Below are positions 51,386 to 59,758 of a stretch of DNA of 63,261 bases, piece after piece. Source of the DNA: JAIRTY01 sp050257395 (GTDB lineage: Bacteria > Actinomycetota > Actinomycetes > Streptosporangiales > Streptosporangiaceae); the NCBI GenBank assembly GCA_050257395.1, contig JBLMWU010000186.1, positions 1 through 63,261 on the forward strand, read 5' to 3'. Under the pieces are notes generated by a model, which searched no databases, was not told the origin of the DNA, and was given only the letters and a program-made list of their open reading frames with translations. Made by a program: the position numbers and the translations under genes. Position 1 is the first letter of the stretch. Each line of letters opens with the position of its first letter.

Positions 51386-51706
51386 GTGACTGAACAGTGC
51401 CCGGGCGGCCGGTTCACGCACACCGAGGCGGCTGCGAGCCGCATGCGGGCCATCGCCGCCGGCCTGGCGGCTTCCGGGCTGAGCACCCAGATCCATGACT
51501 CGCGGGCCGGGCTGGACGTGACCGCGCTCGCCCAGCCGCCCGGGCTGCGGCCCGCCGAGATCGTCATCGACGAGGAGGGCTACTCCGAGCTGCACTACTG
51601 GAACCCGCCGGGCGCGGCGCCCGAGCAGGTCGCCGCGACCGCGCTGCGGGCGCTGCGCGCGGTGCTGCCCGGGCTGCCCTGCGGGGGCGGTGCGCCGGGC
51701 GGCTGA
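51386..51706 (+). CDS. Conserved-type small protein of unknown function
   Basis: 106 residues from a GTG at 51386 behind GGGGGAGGA. The core PAEIVIDEEGYSELHYWNPP is a pattern I recognise from small actinobacterial hypothetical proteins, with helices on both sides. It has no transmembrane segment. Its stop lies 2 bp from the end of the convergent GMC oxidoreductase gene, so the two messages overlap at their ends. Confidence 0.72.
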   Translation: MTEQCPGGRFTHTEAAASRMRAIAAGLAASGLSTQIHDSRAGLDVTALAQPPGLRPAEIVIDEEGYSELHYWNPPGAAPEQVAATALRALRAVLPGLPCGGGAPGG

Positions 51707-51708
51707 GC

Positions 51709-53457
51709 CTACGGCCTGCTGGCCGCGCCCACCCCGGGCAGCCGGAGCTCGCCGGGCGCGCCGCCGGGCACAGCCGGGCTGCGTGGCGCCACCGGCGCGA
51801 CGCGCTGGTACGGCGCACCGAGCGGTGGCCGCGGGTCGGCCTCCCCCCGGTTGGGCCACAGCGCCATCGCCCGCTCGGCCTGAGCGGTGATGGTGAGCGC
51901 CGGGTTGACCCCCGGGTTGGCCGACAGGGCCGCGCCGTCGGCCACGTGCAGCCCCGGGCACCCGTACACCCGCTGATAGCCGTCGATGACGCCGGCCGCG
52001 GCCGAGTCCCCGATCGCGCAGCCGCCGATGAAGTGGGCGGTGGTCGGGATGTTGAACAGGTCCAGCCAGGTGCCGCCCGCGAACCCCCCGAGCTCCTCGG
52101 CCAGCATCCGGGCGGCCCGGTGCGCCTCGGGGATCCAGGCCGGGTTCGGCTCCCCGTGCCCGCGCTCGGCGCGGATGCCCCCGCCCAGCGGGCCGCGGCG
52201 GGGCCGCACGGTGATCGAGTTGTCCCGGCTCTGCATGACCAGCGCGATGATGGTCCGCTGCGACCAGTGCCGCAGGTTGGGCAGCAGCGCCAGCTTCCAG
52301 GGGTGGCTGGCCAGGTGGCCGAGGAACTTCGCCCAGCGCGGCGTGCGGCCGCCGCCGTCGGTCAGCAGCGAGCGCAGCGCCCCCATGGCGTTGGACCCGG
52401 GCCCGTACCGGGTCGGCTCGATGTGCGTGTGCTCGTCCGGGTGATACGACGAGGTGATCGCCACCCCGCGGGAGTGGTCCGGGCCGGGCAGCCGGGGCCG
52501 CTCCACGCCGAGGATGGCCTCGGAGTTGGTGCGGGTCGCCATGCCCAGCCGCGGGGACAGGCCCGGCAGGGCACCGGCCGCCTTCATCCGGTGCAGCAGC
52601 TGCTGGGTGCCGTAGGTGCCGGCGGCCAGCACCACCTGGTCCGCGGTGATGACCCGGCGGCGGCCGCCGGCCGGGCCGGTGCGGCGGACCGTGACGGCGT
52701 AGCCCCCGCCGGGCCGCGGCGCCAGGGCGGTCACCGTGGTCAGCGGGATGATGCGGGCGCCAGCCCGTTCAGCGAGAAAAAGGTAGTTCTCGGTCAGCAT
52801 GTTCTTGGCCCCGCGCCGGCAGCCGGTCATGCACGCGCCGCATTCGGCGCAGCCGGTCCGGCGCGGGCCCGCCCCGCCGAAGTACGGGTCCGCCGCCTCC
52901 TGGCCGCTGCCGCCGCCGAAGTACACGCCGACCGGCGTCCGGTGGAACGTGCCCGCCCGGCCGGTCCGCTCCGCGACCCGCAGCACCGCCTCGTCGGCCG
53001 GGGTCATGGTCGGGTTGGTGACCACCCCGAGCATCCGCTCCGCCTGGTCGTAGAACGGGGCCAGCTCGGCCTGCCAGTCGGTCAGCCCGCGCCACTGCGG
53101 ATCGGCGTAGAACGCGGGGGCGGGCCGGTACAGGGTGTTGGCGTAGTTGAGCGAGCCGCCGCCGACCCCGGCGCCCGCCAGCACCAGCACCCGCGAGCCC
53201 GGCTGGCCGCGCAGCAGGTAGATGCGCTGGATGCCGGTCAGCCCGAGCGCGGGCGCCCACAGGTACCGGCGGATCCGCCAGGAGGTGCGGGGCAGCGCCC
53301 GGTGCCGCTGCGCCGGCGACGCCTCCGCCGGGTCGTCGAACCGGCGGCCGGCCTCCAGCACGCCGACCCGGTAGCCCTTCTCGGCCAGCCGCAGCGCGGT
53401 CACGCTGCCGCCGAAGCCGGAGCCGATGACCAGCACGTCAAAGTCAGGCCCGCCCAT
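51709..53457 (-). CDS. GMC-family flavoprotein oxidoreductase (cholesterol-oxidase-like)
   Basis: 582 residues from the ATG at 53457 (MGGPDFDVLVIGSGFGGS), with the FAD-binding GxGxxG at 12-17; the longer frame to 53547 is unsupported. LAGAGVGGGSLNYAN, the Cys-rich TGCAECGACMTGCRRGAKN, and the C-terminal HFIGGCAIG...VADGAALSANPGVNP (catalytic region) are typical of the ChoD-like GMC group in mycobacteria and relatives. It oxidises an alcohol, perhaps a sterol-like one, to a ketone. It is divergent from the metallo-hydrolase/molybdenum hydroxylase operon. Confidence 0.9.
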   Translation of the reverse strand: MGGPDFDVLVIGSGFGGSVTALRLAEKGYRVGVLEAGRRFDDPAEASPAQRHRALPRTSWRIRRYLWAPALGLTGIQRIYLLRGQPGSRVLVLAGAGVGGGSLNYANTLYRPAPAFYADPQWRGLTDWQAELAPFYDQAERMLGVVTNPTMTPADEAVLRVAERTGRAGTFHRTPVGVYFGGGSGQEAADPYFGGAGPRRTGCAECGACMTGCRRGAKNMLTENYLFLAERAGARIIPLTTVTALAPRPGGGYAVTVRRTGPAGGRRRVITADQVVLAAGTYGTQQLLHRMKAAGALPGLSPRLGMATRTNSEAILGVERPRLPGPDHSRGVAITSSYHPDEHTHIEPTRYGPGSNAMGALRSLLTDGGGRTPRWAKFLGHLASHPWKLALLPNLRHWSQRTIIALVMQSRDNSITVRPRRGPLGGGIRAERGHGEPNPAWIPEAHRAARMLAEELGGFAGGTWLDLFNIPTTAHFIGGCAIGDSAAAGVIDGYQRVYGCPGLHVADGAALSANPGVNPALTITAQAERAMALWPNRGEADPRPPLGAPYQRVAPVAPRSPAVPGGAPGELRLPGVGAASRP

Positions 53458-53588
53458 GTCACCCCCAGCCCTCACCTCCCAGCCTAGGCCGGCCAGGGCC
53501 CGGCTTCTACCGCCGGGTAACAAGCGGCTCCGGCGGCCTGCCCGCACCCCGCCTGTACAACCACGGCGGGCGGCTCGTACGGTGACCG

Positions 53589-53602
53589 CTAACGTGCGTT
53601 AG
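53589..53602. promoter_or_regulatory. Palindromic operator (TetR-like) in the GMC/MBL divergent promoter
   Basis: CTAACGTGCGTTAG is a perfect 6-bp inverted repeat with a 2-base centre, 17 bp before the metallo-hydrolase start. TetR-family repressors often bind such sites. No TetR gene is in the window. Confidence 0.5.
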
Positions 53603-53618
53603 TGAGGGAGCGTGCCCG

Positions 53619-54404
53619 GTGCAGGTCGGCCAGCTCGAGGTGCTGCCCGTGTTCGACGGCCTCGGTCACGAGGCAGCGCGCGACGTGCTGCGCCGTCCCG
53701 GCGCGGCGGGCGACCCGTGGGCCCGCCACGCCGGGCAGCTCGGCCCCGGCGGCCAGCTCGAGTTCGCGCTCGGCGGGTTCCTGGTCCGGTCCGCCGGCCG
53801 GGTCCTGCTCGTCGACACCGGGGTCGGCACGATCGACAACGGGCAGTACCGCGGCGGCCAGTTCCTCGCCAGCCTGCGCGCGCACGGGGTGGAGCCGGCC
53901 GGGGTCACCGACGTGCTGTTCACCCACCTGCACTTCGACCATGTCGGCTGGGCGACCCAGCAGGGCACGGTGGTGTTCCCGAACGCCGTCCACCGGGTGC
54001 ATGAGGCTGACTGGGCCTGGTTCGTGACCCGGCCGGAGGCCGTGCCGGGCGGGGTGCGCAAGCTGTCGCCGCTGGCCGGCCACGTGGAGACGTTCGCGGG
54101 CGAGTGCGCCATCGCCCCCGGCGTGACCGCCCGGCCGGTGCCCGGGCACACCCCCGGCTCCACCGTGTTCGAGCTCGCCAGCGGCGGGCAGCGGGCGCTG
54201 CTGCTGGGCGACGTGGTGCATTCGGTCGTGGAACTGCTCGAACCCGGCTGGGAGTTCGCGTTCGACACCGACCGGGCGGCCGCCGCCGCGGTCCGGGAGC
54301 GGATCAGCGCCGAGCTGCGGCAGACCGGCGACCCGGCGGCCGCCGCGCATTTCCCGGGACTGGCCTTCGGCCGGTTCGCCGGCGGTGAGTGGGTCTTTCT
54401 CTGA
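53619..54404 (+). CDS. Metallo-beta-lactamase-fold hydrolase
   Basis: 261 residues from a GTG at 53619. The metal site is THLHFDHVG (HxHxDH), with further ligands in PVPGHTPGS (His) and LLLGDVV (Asp). The size and the VDTGVGTIDNGQYRGG block match quorum-quenching-lactonase/AHL-lactonase-like members, though MBL-fold enzymes vary widely. It is the first gene of the catabolic operon, so lactone or thioester hydrolysis of a pathway intermediate is plausible. Confidence 0.9.
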   Translation: MQVGQLEVLPVFDGLGHEAARDVLRRPGAAGDPWARHAGQLGPGGQLEFALGGFLVRSAGRVLLVDTGVGTIDNGQYRGGQFLASLRAHGVEPAGVTDVLFTHLHFDHVGWATQQGTVVFPNAVHRVHEADWAWFVTRPEAVPGGVRKLSPLAGHVETFAGECAIAPGVTARPVPGHTPGSTVFELASGGQRALLLGDVVHSVVELLEPGWEFAFDTDRAAAAAVRERISAELRQTGDPAAAAHFPGLAFGRFAGGEWVFL

Positions 54405-54428
54405 CCCTGGTTCCCCGACAGGAGGCGC

Positions 54429-55193
54429 ATGGATCTGCAGCTTGCCGGCCAGACCGTCCTGGTCACCGGCGCGGGCCAGGGACTGGGCCGGGCCATCGGC
54501 CTGGCGTTCGCGCGCGAAGGCGCCAAGGTGGCCTTCCACCACCACACCTCCGGCGCCGGGGCGGAAAAGGCCGCGGCCGAGGTGACCGGGGCCGGCGGCG
54601 CGGCCATCGCGGTCGGCGCGGACCTGCGCGACGACGCCTCGGTGGCCGCGGCGGTGGCGCGCACCGAGCAGGAACTCGGCCCGATCGGCGTGCTCGTCAA
54701 CAACGCCGCCGCCACCGCGCGGCAGCGGTTCCTGGACAGCACGCCCGCGGACTGGCAGCAGCAGATCGACGTGACCGTGACCGGGATGCTGCGGATCACC
54801 CACGCGGTGGCCAGGCGGATGGCGGAGCATGGCGGCGGCGCCATCGTGAACCTGCTCGGCGACTCCGGCCGGGTCGGCGAGTCCGGCATCCTGGTGACCG
54901 CCACCGCCCGCTCGTCCACCGTGGGCCTGACCAAGTCACTGGCCAAGGAGCTGGCGCGGCACCAGATCCGCGCCAACGCGGTGTCCATCGCGCTGGTGCA
55001 GACCGACAGCCTGGCCGAGCACACCGGCGGCACCGGCGACGAGCGGATGAAGAAGATCCTGGCCCAGTACCCGCTGCGGCGGCTCGGCCGCCCGGAGGAC
55101 GTCGCGCCCATGGTGCTGCTGCTGGCCTCGCCGCTGTCGTCCTGGACCACCGGGCAGGTCGTTTCCGTCAACGGCGGATACGCGATGCCATGA
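54429..55193 (+). CDS. SDR-fold protein lacking the Ser-Tyr-Lys catalytic residues
   Basis: 254 residues from the ATG at 54429. The cofactor site TGAGQGLG (13-20) and the C-terminal VSVNGGYAM are normal for FabG-like SDRs. The active site is not. Against N-x-S-S of FabG the protein has NLLG (Gly144 in place of Ser), and against YSASKAAVIGL it has TATARSSTVGL (Thr157 for Tyr, Arg161 for Lys). NNAG is NNAA. It may bind NAD(P) without classical dehydrogenation or be a regulatory subunit. The stop overlaps the start of the next gene (ATGA). Confidence 0.85.
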   Translation: MDLQLAGQTVLVTGAGQGLGRAIGLAFAREGAKVAFHHHTSGAGAEKAAAEVTGAGGAAIAVGADLRDDASVAAAVARTEQELGPIGVLVNNAAATARQRFLDSTPADWQQQIDVTVTGMLRITHAVARRMAEHGGGAIVNLLGDSGRVGESGILVTATARSSTVGLTKSLAKELARHQIRANAVSIALVQTDSLAEHTGGTGDERMKKILAQYPLRRLGRPEDVAPMVLLLASPLSSWTTGQVVSVNGGYAMP

Positions 55194-57532
55194 GCGGGGC
55201 CGGCGGAAGCGGGACAAGGGGAAGCGGGGCGGTCGGGACGCCGGTCGCCCGCAAGGAGGACCGGCGGCTGCTGACCGGCCGCGGCCGGTTCGTATCGGAC
55301 CTGCAGCTGCCCCGCACCAGGCACGTCGCGTTCCTGCGCAGCCCGCACGGGCACGCGCTGATCCGGGCGGTGGACACCGGCGCCGCCCGGCGGGCACCGG
55401 GGGTGCGCGGGGTGTTCACCGGCGCGGACCCGGCCATCGCCGCGGTCCGGCTGCGGGCCGCGTCGGCGCTGCCGTCCTACGTGGAGACCGGGCAGCCGGT
55501 GCTGGCCGCTGACCGGGCTCGGTTCGCCGGTGAGCCGGTGGCCGCCGTGGTCGCCGACAGCCGCTACCAGGCCGAGGACGCGCTGGAAGAGATCGGGGTG
55601 GACTACGAGCCGCTGCCCGCCACCATCTGCGCGTGGGCCGCGCCCGCCGCACCGCTGCACGCCGCGGCGCCGGACAACGTGCTGCTCACCCGCACCTTCA
55701 CCGCCGGCGACACCGCGGCCGCACTGGCCGCCGCCGACCTGGTGATCGAGCGCGAGCTGATCACCAACCGGCACGGCGGGAACCCGCTGGAGTGCCGGGC
55801 GGGGGTGGCGCTGTGGGAGCCGGCCGACGGCCGGCTCACGCTGTGGGCCGGCACCCAGATCCCGCACCTGCTGCGCAACCTGCTGGCGGAACTGCTCGGC
55901 CTGCCCGAGGGCAGCGTGCAGGTCATCGCGCCCGACGTGGGCGGCGGGTTCGGCGTCAAGTCGGTCGTGTACCCGGAGGACGTGGCGCTGTGCCTGCTGG
56001 CGCGGGCGCTGCCGGGCACGCCCGTCAAGTGGGTGGAGGACCGGGCCGAGCACCTGCTCGCCGCCAGCCACGCCCGCGAGCACCGGTACCTGCTGAAGGC
56101 GGGCTTCAGCGAGCGGGGCGACCTGCTCGCGCTGGAGGCGGACATCACCTGCAACACCGGCGCGTACTCGGTGTACCCGTGGACCGCCGGGATCGAGCCG
56201 CTGATGGCCGGCGGCCTGCTCACCGGCCCCTACCGGCTGGACAGCTATTCGTGCACCGTGCGCGGCGTGGCCACCAACACCGCGCCCGCCGGCCCCTACC
56301 GCGGCGTGGCCCGGCCGGCCACCGTGTTCGCCATGGAGGCGGTGCTGGACGCCGCGGCCCGCGCGCTCGGGCTGACCGGCGCCGCCATCCGCCGCCGCAA
56401 CCTGATCCGGCCGGCCGACATCCCCTACCGGATGCCGTCCCGGCTGGTGGACGACTCCGGGCATTACACCGAGTGCCTGGACGCCGCCCTGGACCTGCTG
56501 GGCTACGACAGCTTCCGGGACGAGCAGCAGCGCCGGGCCCGGGCCGGCGGGCCGCCGCTGGGCATCGGCTTCGCCTGCTACAACGAGCTGACCGGGCTGG
56601 GCCGGGCGGCCTCGGCCGGGCCGCGGATGCCGTTCCGGACCGGGCACGAGGCCTGCACCGTGCGCATCAACCCGGACGGCTCGGTCACCGTCTTCAGCGG
56701 CGTCAGCGCCCAGGGCCAGGGTCTGGAGACCACGCTGGCGCAGGTCGTCGCCGACGCGGTCGGCGTGGACTACGACCGGGTGGACGTGCGGGCCGGCGAC
56801 ACCAGCCAGTCGCTGTGGGGCTTCGGCGCGTTCTCCTCCCGGCAGGCCGTGATCGGCGGCGGCGCCGCGCACCGGGCCGCGGCCGAGGCGCGGGACCAGG
56901 CGCTGCGGCTGGCCGCCGGGCTGCTGGCCGCCAAGCCGGACGAGCTGACCCTGGCGGGCGGCCGGGTCTGGCTGGGGGACGAACCGCTGATCAGCCTCGC
57001 CGAGGTCGGCCGGGTCGCCTACCTGGAGTCGAACCGGCTGCCCGAGGGCATCGCGCCGGGCCTGTCCGCCACCTGTTTCTACGACCCGGTCCGCGGCGCC
57101 TTCGCGGCCGGGGCGCAGGTGGCCGCGGTGGAGATCGACCCGGGCACCGCGGAGCTGCGGGTGCTGCGCTGGGTGTGCGTCGAGGACGCGGGCCGGATCA
57201 TCCACCCGCAGATCGTGCACGGGCAGATCGCCGGCGCCATCGCCCAGGGCATCGGCGGCGCCGTGTACGAGCACCTGATCTACGACGAGGCGGGCAACCT
57301 GACCACCGGCACGCTGCGGGACTACCTGCTGCCGTCCGCCGCCGACATCCCCGACCTGGTGATCGGGCACGTCACCCACCCGGCGGACAACCCGCTCGGG
57401 GTGCGCGGGGTCGGCGAGGGCGGCACCCTCGGCCCGGCCGCGGTGCTGGCCAGCGCGGTCGGCGACGCGCTCGGCGTGGACGTGACGCAGCTGCCGCTCA
57501 CCCCGGCCCGGGTGTGGGAGCTGATGCCGTGA
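55190..57532 (+). CDS. Molybdenum hydroxylase large subunit (xanthine dehydrogenase/aldehyde oxidase family)
   Basis: 780 residues from the ATG at 55190. The N-terminal KEDRRLLTGRGRFVSD starts the family's ferredoxin-like domain. Mo-pyranopterin-binding signatures include PDVGGGFGVKS, GPYRGVARP, QGQGLETTLAQ and the catalytic Glu in GVRGVGEGGTLGP. The CO-dehydrogenase active-site loop AYxCSFR is absent, so it is not CO dehydrogenase form I. It hydroxylates an N-heterocycle, aldehyde or similar carbon using water. Its FAD and 2Fe-2S partners lie at 58296 and 59250. Confidence 0.92.
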   Translation: MSGAGGSGTRGSGAVGTPVARKEDRRLLTGRGRFVSDLQLPRTRHVAFLRSPHGHALIRAVDTGAARRAPGVRGVFTGADPAIAAVRLRAASALPSYVETGQPVLAADRARFAGEPVAAVVADSRYQAEDALEEIGVDYEPLPATICAWAAPAAPLHAAAPDNVLLTRTFTAGDTAAALAAADLVIERELITNRHGGNPLECRAGVALWEPADGRLTLWAGTQIPHLLRNLLAELLGLPEGSVQVIAPDVGGGFGVKSVVYPEDVALCLLARALPGTPVKWVEDRAEHLLAASHAREHRYLLKAGFSERGDLLALEADITCNTGAYSVYPWTAGIEPLMAGGLLTGPYRLDSYSCTVRGVATNTAPAGPYRGVARPATVFAMEAVLDAAARALGLTGAAIRRRNLIRPADIPYRMPSRLVDDSGHYTECLDAALDLLGYDSFRDEQQRRARAGGPPLGIGFACYNELTGLGRAASAGPRMPFRTGHEACTVRINPDGSVTVFSGVSAQGQGLETTLAQVVADAVGVDYDRVDVRAGDTSQSLWGFGAFSSRQAVIGGGAAHRAAAEARDQALRLAAGLLAAKPDELTLAGGRVWLGDEPLISLAEVGRVAYLESNRLPEGIAPGLSATCFYDPVRGAFAAGAQVAAVEIDPGTAELRVLRWVCVEDAGRIIHPQIVHGQIAGAIAQGIGGAVYEHLIYDEAGNLTTGTLRDYLLPSAADIPDLVIGHVTHPADNPLGVRGVGEGGTLGPAAVLASAVGDALGVDVTQLPLTPARVWELMP

Positions 57533-58293
57533 TCACCCAGGACCGGGACGGGGATGTCGCCGTCATCGGGATCGACCGGCACGAACGGCGCAACGCCCTG
57601 GACGTCGGGCACTGCCTGCGGCTGCGGCACGCGGTGGACGACGCGGCCGCCAGCGGCGCCCGCGCCATCGTGGTGACCGGGGCGGGCAGCAGCTTCTGCG
57701 CGGGAGCGGACCTGACCGCCGTGTACGGGCCGGAGTTCCGGGACGCCCTGTACTCGATGCTGGGGACGGTGGCCAGCGTGCCGGTGCCCGTGATCGCCGC
57801 GGTGAACGGCCCCGCCATCGGCGCGGGCACCCAGCTGGCGATCGCCTGCGACCTGCGGGTCGCCGCGCCGTCCGCCGCGTTCGCGGTCCCGACCGCCCGC
57901 AACGGCCTGGCGGTGGACCCGTGGACGATCCGGCGGCTGGGCCTGCTGGCGGGCGGTGCCACCGCCCGGGCGCTGCTGATCGGCTGCGAGACCCTGACCG
58001 CGGAAACGGCCTGCCAGCGCGGGCTGGCCGACCGGGCCGGCGGCCTGGCGGACGCGCTGGCCTGGGCGAAGGAGCTGGCGGGCCTGGCCCCGCTCACCCT
58101 CGGCTACACCAAGCGGGCCCTCGCGGTGCTGTTCGAGGACGCGGGCGGCGCGGGCAGTGTGGACGGCACAGGCAGTGGGGACGGCACAGACGAGCTGGAC
58201 CGGGCGTTCGAAGCCGTCTGGGCCAGCGAGGACCTGGCCGAAGGCCAGCGGGCCCGGGCAGAGCGGCGGCCGCCCCGGTTCCGGGGGAGGTAG
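57529..58293 (+). CDS. Enoyl-CoA hydratase/isomerase family protein
   Basis: 254 residues from a GTG at 57529 (GTGA overlap). Crotonase-fold features are HERRNALDVGHC, the oxyanion turn GSSFCAGADLTAVYG and the second oxyanion strand AVNGPAIGAGTQLAIACDLR. The usual Glu of hydratases appears in the VAAPSAAFAVPTARNGLAVD region only weakly, so isomerase or hydrolase activity is also possible. It sits between the Mo-hydroxylase subunits, evidence that the pathway goes through CoA esters. A short Gly/Asp-rich linker (GSVDGTGSGDGTDE) lies near the C-terminus. Confidence 0.87.
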   Translation: MITQDRDGDVAVIGIDRHERRNALDVGHCLRLRHAVDDAAASGARAIVVTGAGSSFCAGADLTAVYGPEFRDALYSMLGTVASVPVPVIAAVNGPAIGAGTQLAIACDLRVAAPSAAFAVPTARNGLAVDPWTIRRLGLLAGGATARALLIGCETLTAETACQRGLADRAGGLADALAWAKELAGLAPLTLGYTKRALAVLFEDAGGAGSVDGTGSGDGTDELDRAFEAVWASEDLAEGQRARAERRPPRFRGR

Positions 58294-58295
58294 GC

Positions 58296-59189
58296 GTGAA
58301 GGCGGCACCGTTCGGCTATGTGCGGGCCGGCAGCGTGGGTGAGGCGGTCGCCGCGCTGGCCGGAGCCGGGGAGGACGGCAAGCTGATCGCTGGCGGCCAG
58401 AGCCTCACCCCGCTGCTGGTGCTGCGGCTGGCCCGGCCCAGCCTGCTGATCGACATCAACCCGATCCCGGGCCTGGCCGAGGTGACCGCGATCCCGGGCG
58501 GCCTGCGGTTCGGCGCGCTCACCCGGCACCGGGACCTGGCCGCCCAGCAGCAGCACCCGCTGCTCGCCGAGGCGGCCCGCTGGATCGGGCACACCGCCAT
58601 CCGGACCCGGGGCACGCTGGGCGGCAGCCTCGCCCACGCCGACCCGGCCGCGGAACTGCCGGTGGTGGCGCTGGCCACCGGGGCGGTGGTGACCGCGGCC
58701 GGGCAGGCCGGCCGCCGGGAGATTCCGGCCAGCCAGCTGTTCACCGGGATGCTGGAGACCTCGCTGGGCAGCGACGAGATCATCGAGACGGCGGACTTCC
58801 CCGTCCCGCAGCGGTGGGGGTTCGCGGAGTTCGCCCGCCGTCACGGCGACTTCGGCCTGGTCACCGTCGTCGCCGCGGAGACGGGCGGGCAGCTGCGGCT
58901 GGCGGCAGGCGGGGTCGCGGGCAGGCCGGTGCGGCTGCTGGCCGCGGAGGCCGCGGTGGCGGAGGCGGGGGTCGGGGACGCCGGGGTGGGGGAGGCAGGC
59001 GTGCTGGTGGGCGGGCCGCTGGATGCCGCCCGGGTCGGGCGGGCCGCCGAGGCGGCCGCCGGTGAGATCGACCCGCCCGCCGATGTGCACGCCACCGCCG
59101 GCTACCGCCGCGCCCTCACCCGGGTCCTGGTGACCCGGGCTCTCAGCCAGCTCGCTGGCCTGCCAGCCGGGCCCACCGGCCCCGGCTGA
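58296..59189 (+). CDS. Molybdenum hydroxylase FAD-binding subunit
   Basis: 297 residues from a GTG at 58296 (GGGGGAGG seven bases upstream). The FAD motifs IAGGQSLTPLL and TLGGSLAHADPAAELP are diagnostic of the CoxM/XDH medium subunit. A short Ala/Gly repeat (AEAGVGDAGVGEAGV) expands the C-terminal domain. It passes electrons from the iron-sulfur subunit to an acceptor. Confidence 0.93.
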   Translation: MKAAPFGYVRAGSVGEAVAALAGAGEDGKLIAGGQSLTPLLVLRLARPSLLIDINPIPGLAEVTAIPGGLRFGALTRHRDLAAQQQHPLLAEAARWIGHTAIRTRGTLGGSLAHADPAAELPVVALATGAVVTAAGQAGRREIPASQLFTGMLETSLGSDEIIETADFPVPQRWGFAEFARRHGDFGLVTVVAAETGGQLRLAAGGVAGRPVRLLAAEAAVAEAGVGDAGVGEAGVLVGGPLDAARVGRAAEAAAGEIDPPADVHATAGYRRALTRVLVTRALSQLAGLPAGPTGPG

Positions 59190-59249
59190 CCCCGCGCCCG
59201 CCCCCCGCGTCAGCGCGGCCCCCGGAACCCCGGCTGGAAGGAGCCCGTC

Positions 59250-59729
59250 ATGCGGGTCAGCTTCAGCGTCAACGGCCAGCTCGAGCAGCTCGACGTGGAG
59301 CCGCGCCGCACCCTGGCCGACGCCCTGCGCGAGGACCTCGGGCTCACCGGCACCCACCTGGGCTGTGAGCACGGCGTCTGCGGCGCCTGCACGATCCTGG
59401 TGGACGGCGAGCCGGTGCGGGCCTGCCTCATGTTCGCGGTCCAGGCGGACGGCTGCTCGCTGACCACCGTGGAAGGGCTGGCAGACCCCGGCGGGGAGCT
59501 GCACCCGCTGCAGGCGGCGTTCTCCGCCTGCCACGCGCTGCAGTGCGGGTTCTGCACCCCGGGCATCCTCATGTCCGCCCTGCACCTGCTGGCGGTGAAC
59601 CCGGCCCCGTCGCGGGATCAGATCCGGGCGGAGCTGGCGGGCAACATCTGCCGGTGCACGGGCTACGGCACCATCGTCGACGCGGTGCAGCGCGCGGCGC
59701 AGGACCTGAACCAGGCAGCGGAGGCGTGA
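59250..59729 (+). CDS. Molybdenum hydroxylase 2Fe-2S subunit
   Basis: 159 residues from the ATG at 59250 with GGAAGGAG upstream. All eight cluster cysteines are present: the plant-type set in GCEHGVCGACTILVDG plus RAC, and the helical set in CGFCTPG and NICRCTGYG. It is the electron-transfer subunit of the three-part enzyme. It ends 30 bp from the convergent acyl-CoA ligase gene. Confidence 0.95.
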   Translation: MRVSFSVNGQLEQLDVEPRRTLADALREDLGLTGTHLGCEHGVCGACTILVDGEPVRACLMFAVQADGCSLTTVEGLADPGGELHPLQAAFSACHALQCGFCTPGILMSALHLLAVNPAPSRDQIRAELAGNICRCTGYGTIVDAVQRAAQDLNQAAEA

Positions 59730-59758
59730 TCCCCGCGGCTCGGGCTCCGGCTTGCGGC

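Noticed and set aside
53666..57379. 1237-codon minus-strand open frame across the metallo-hydrolase, SDR and Mo-hydroxylase genes
   Set aside because: It is an antisense shadow. The plus strand encodes intact, motif-bearing proteins in three overlapping genes, and the antisense translation is low-complexity.
55190..57532. Carbon monoxide dehydrogenase (CoxL) identity for the Mo-hydroxylase large subunit
   Set aside because: The AYxCSFR active-site loop of true form I CoxL is missing; the equivalent region reads GPYRGVARP, as in other family members.
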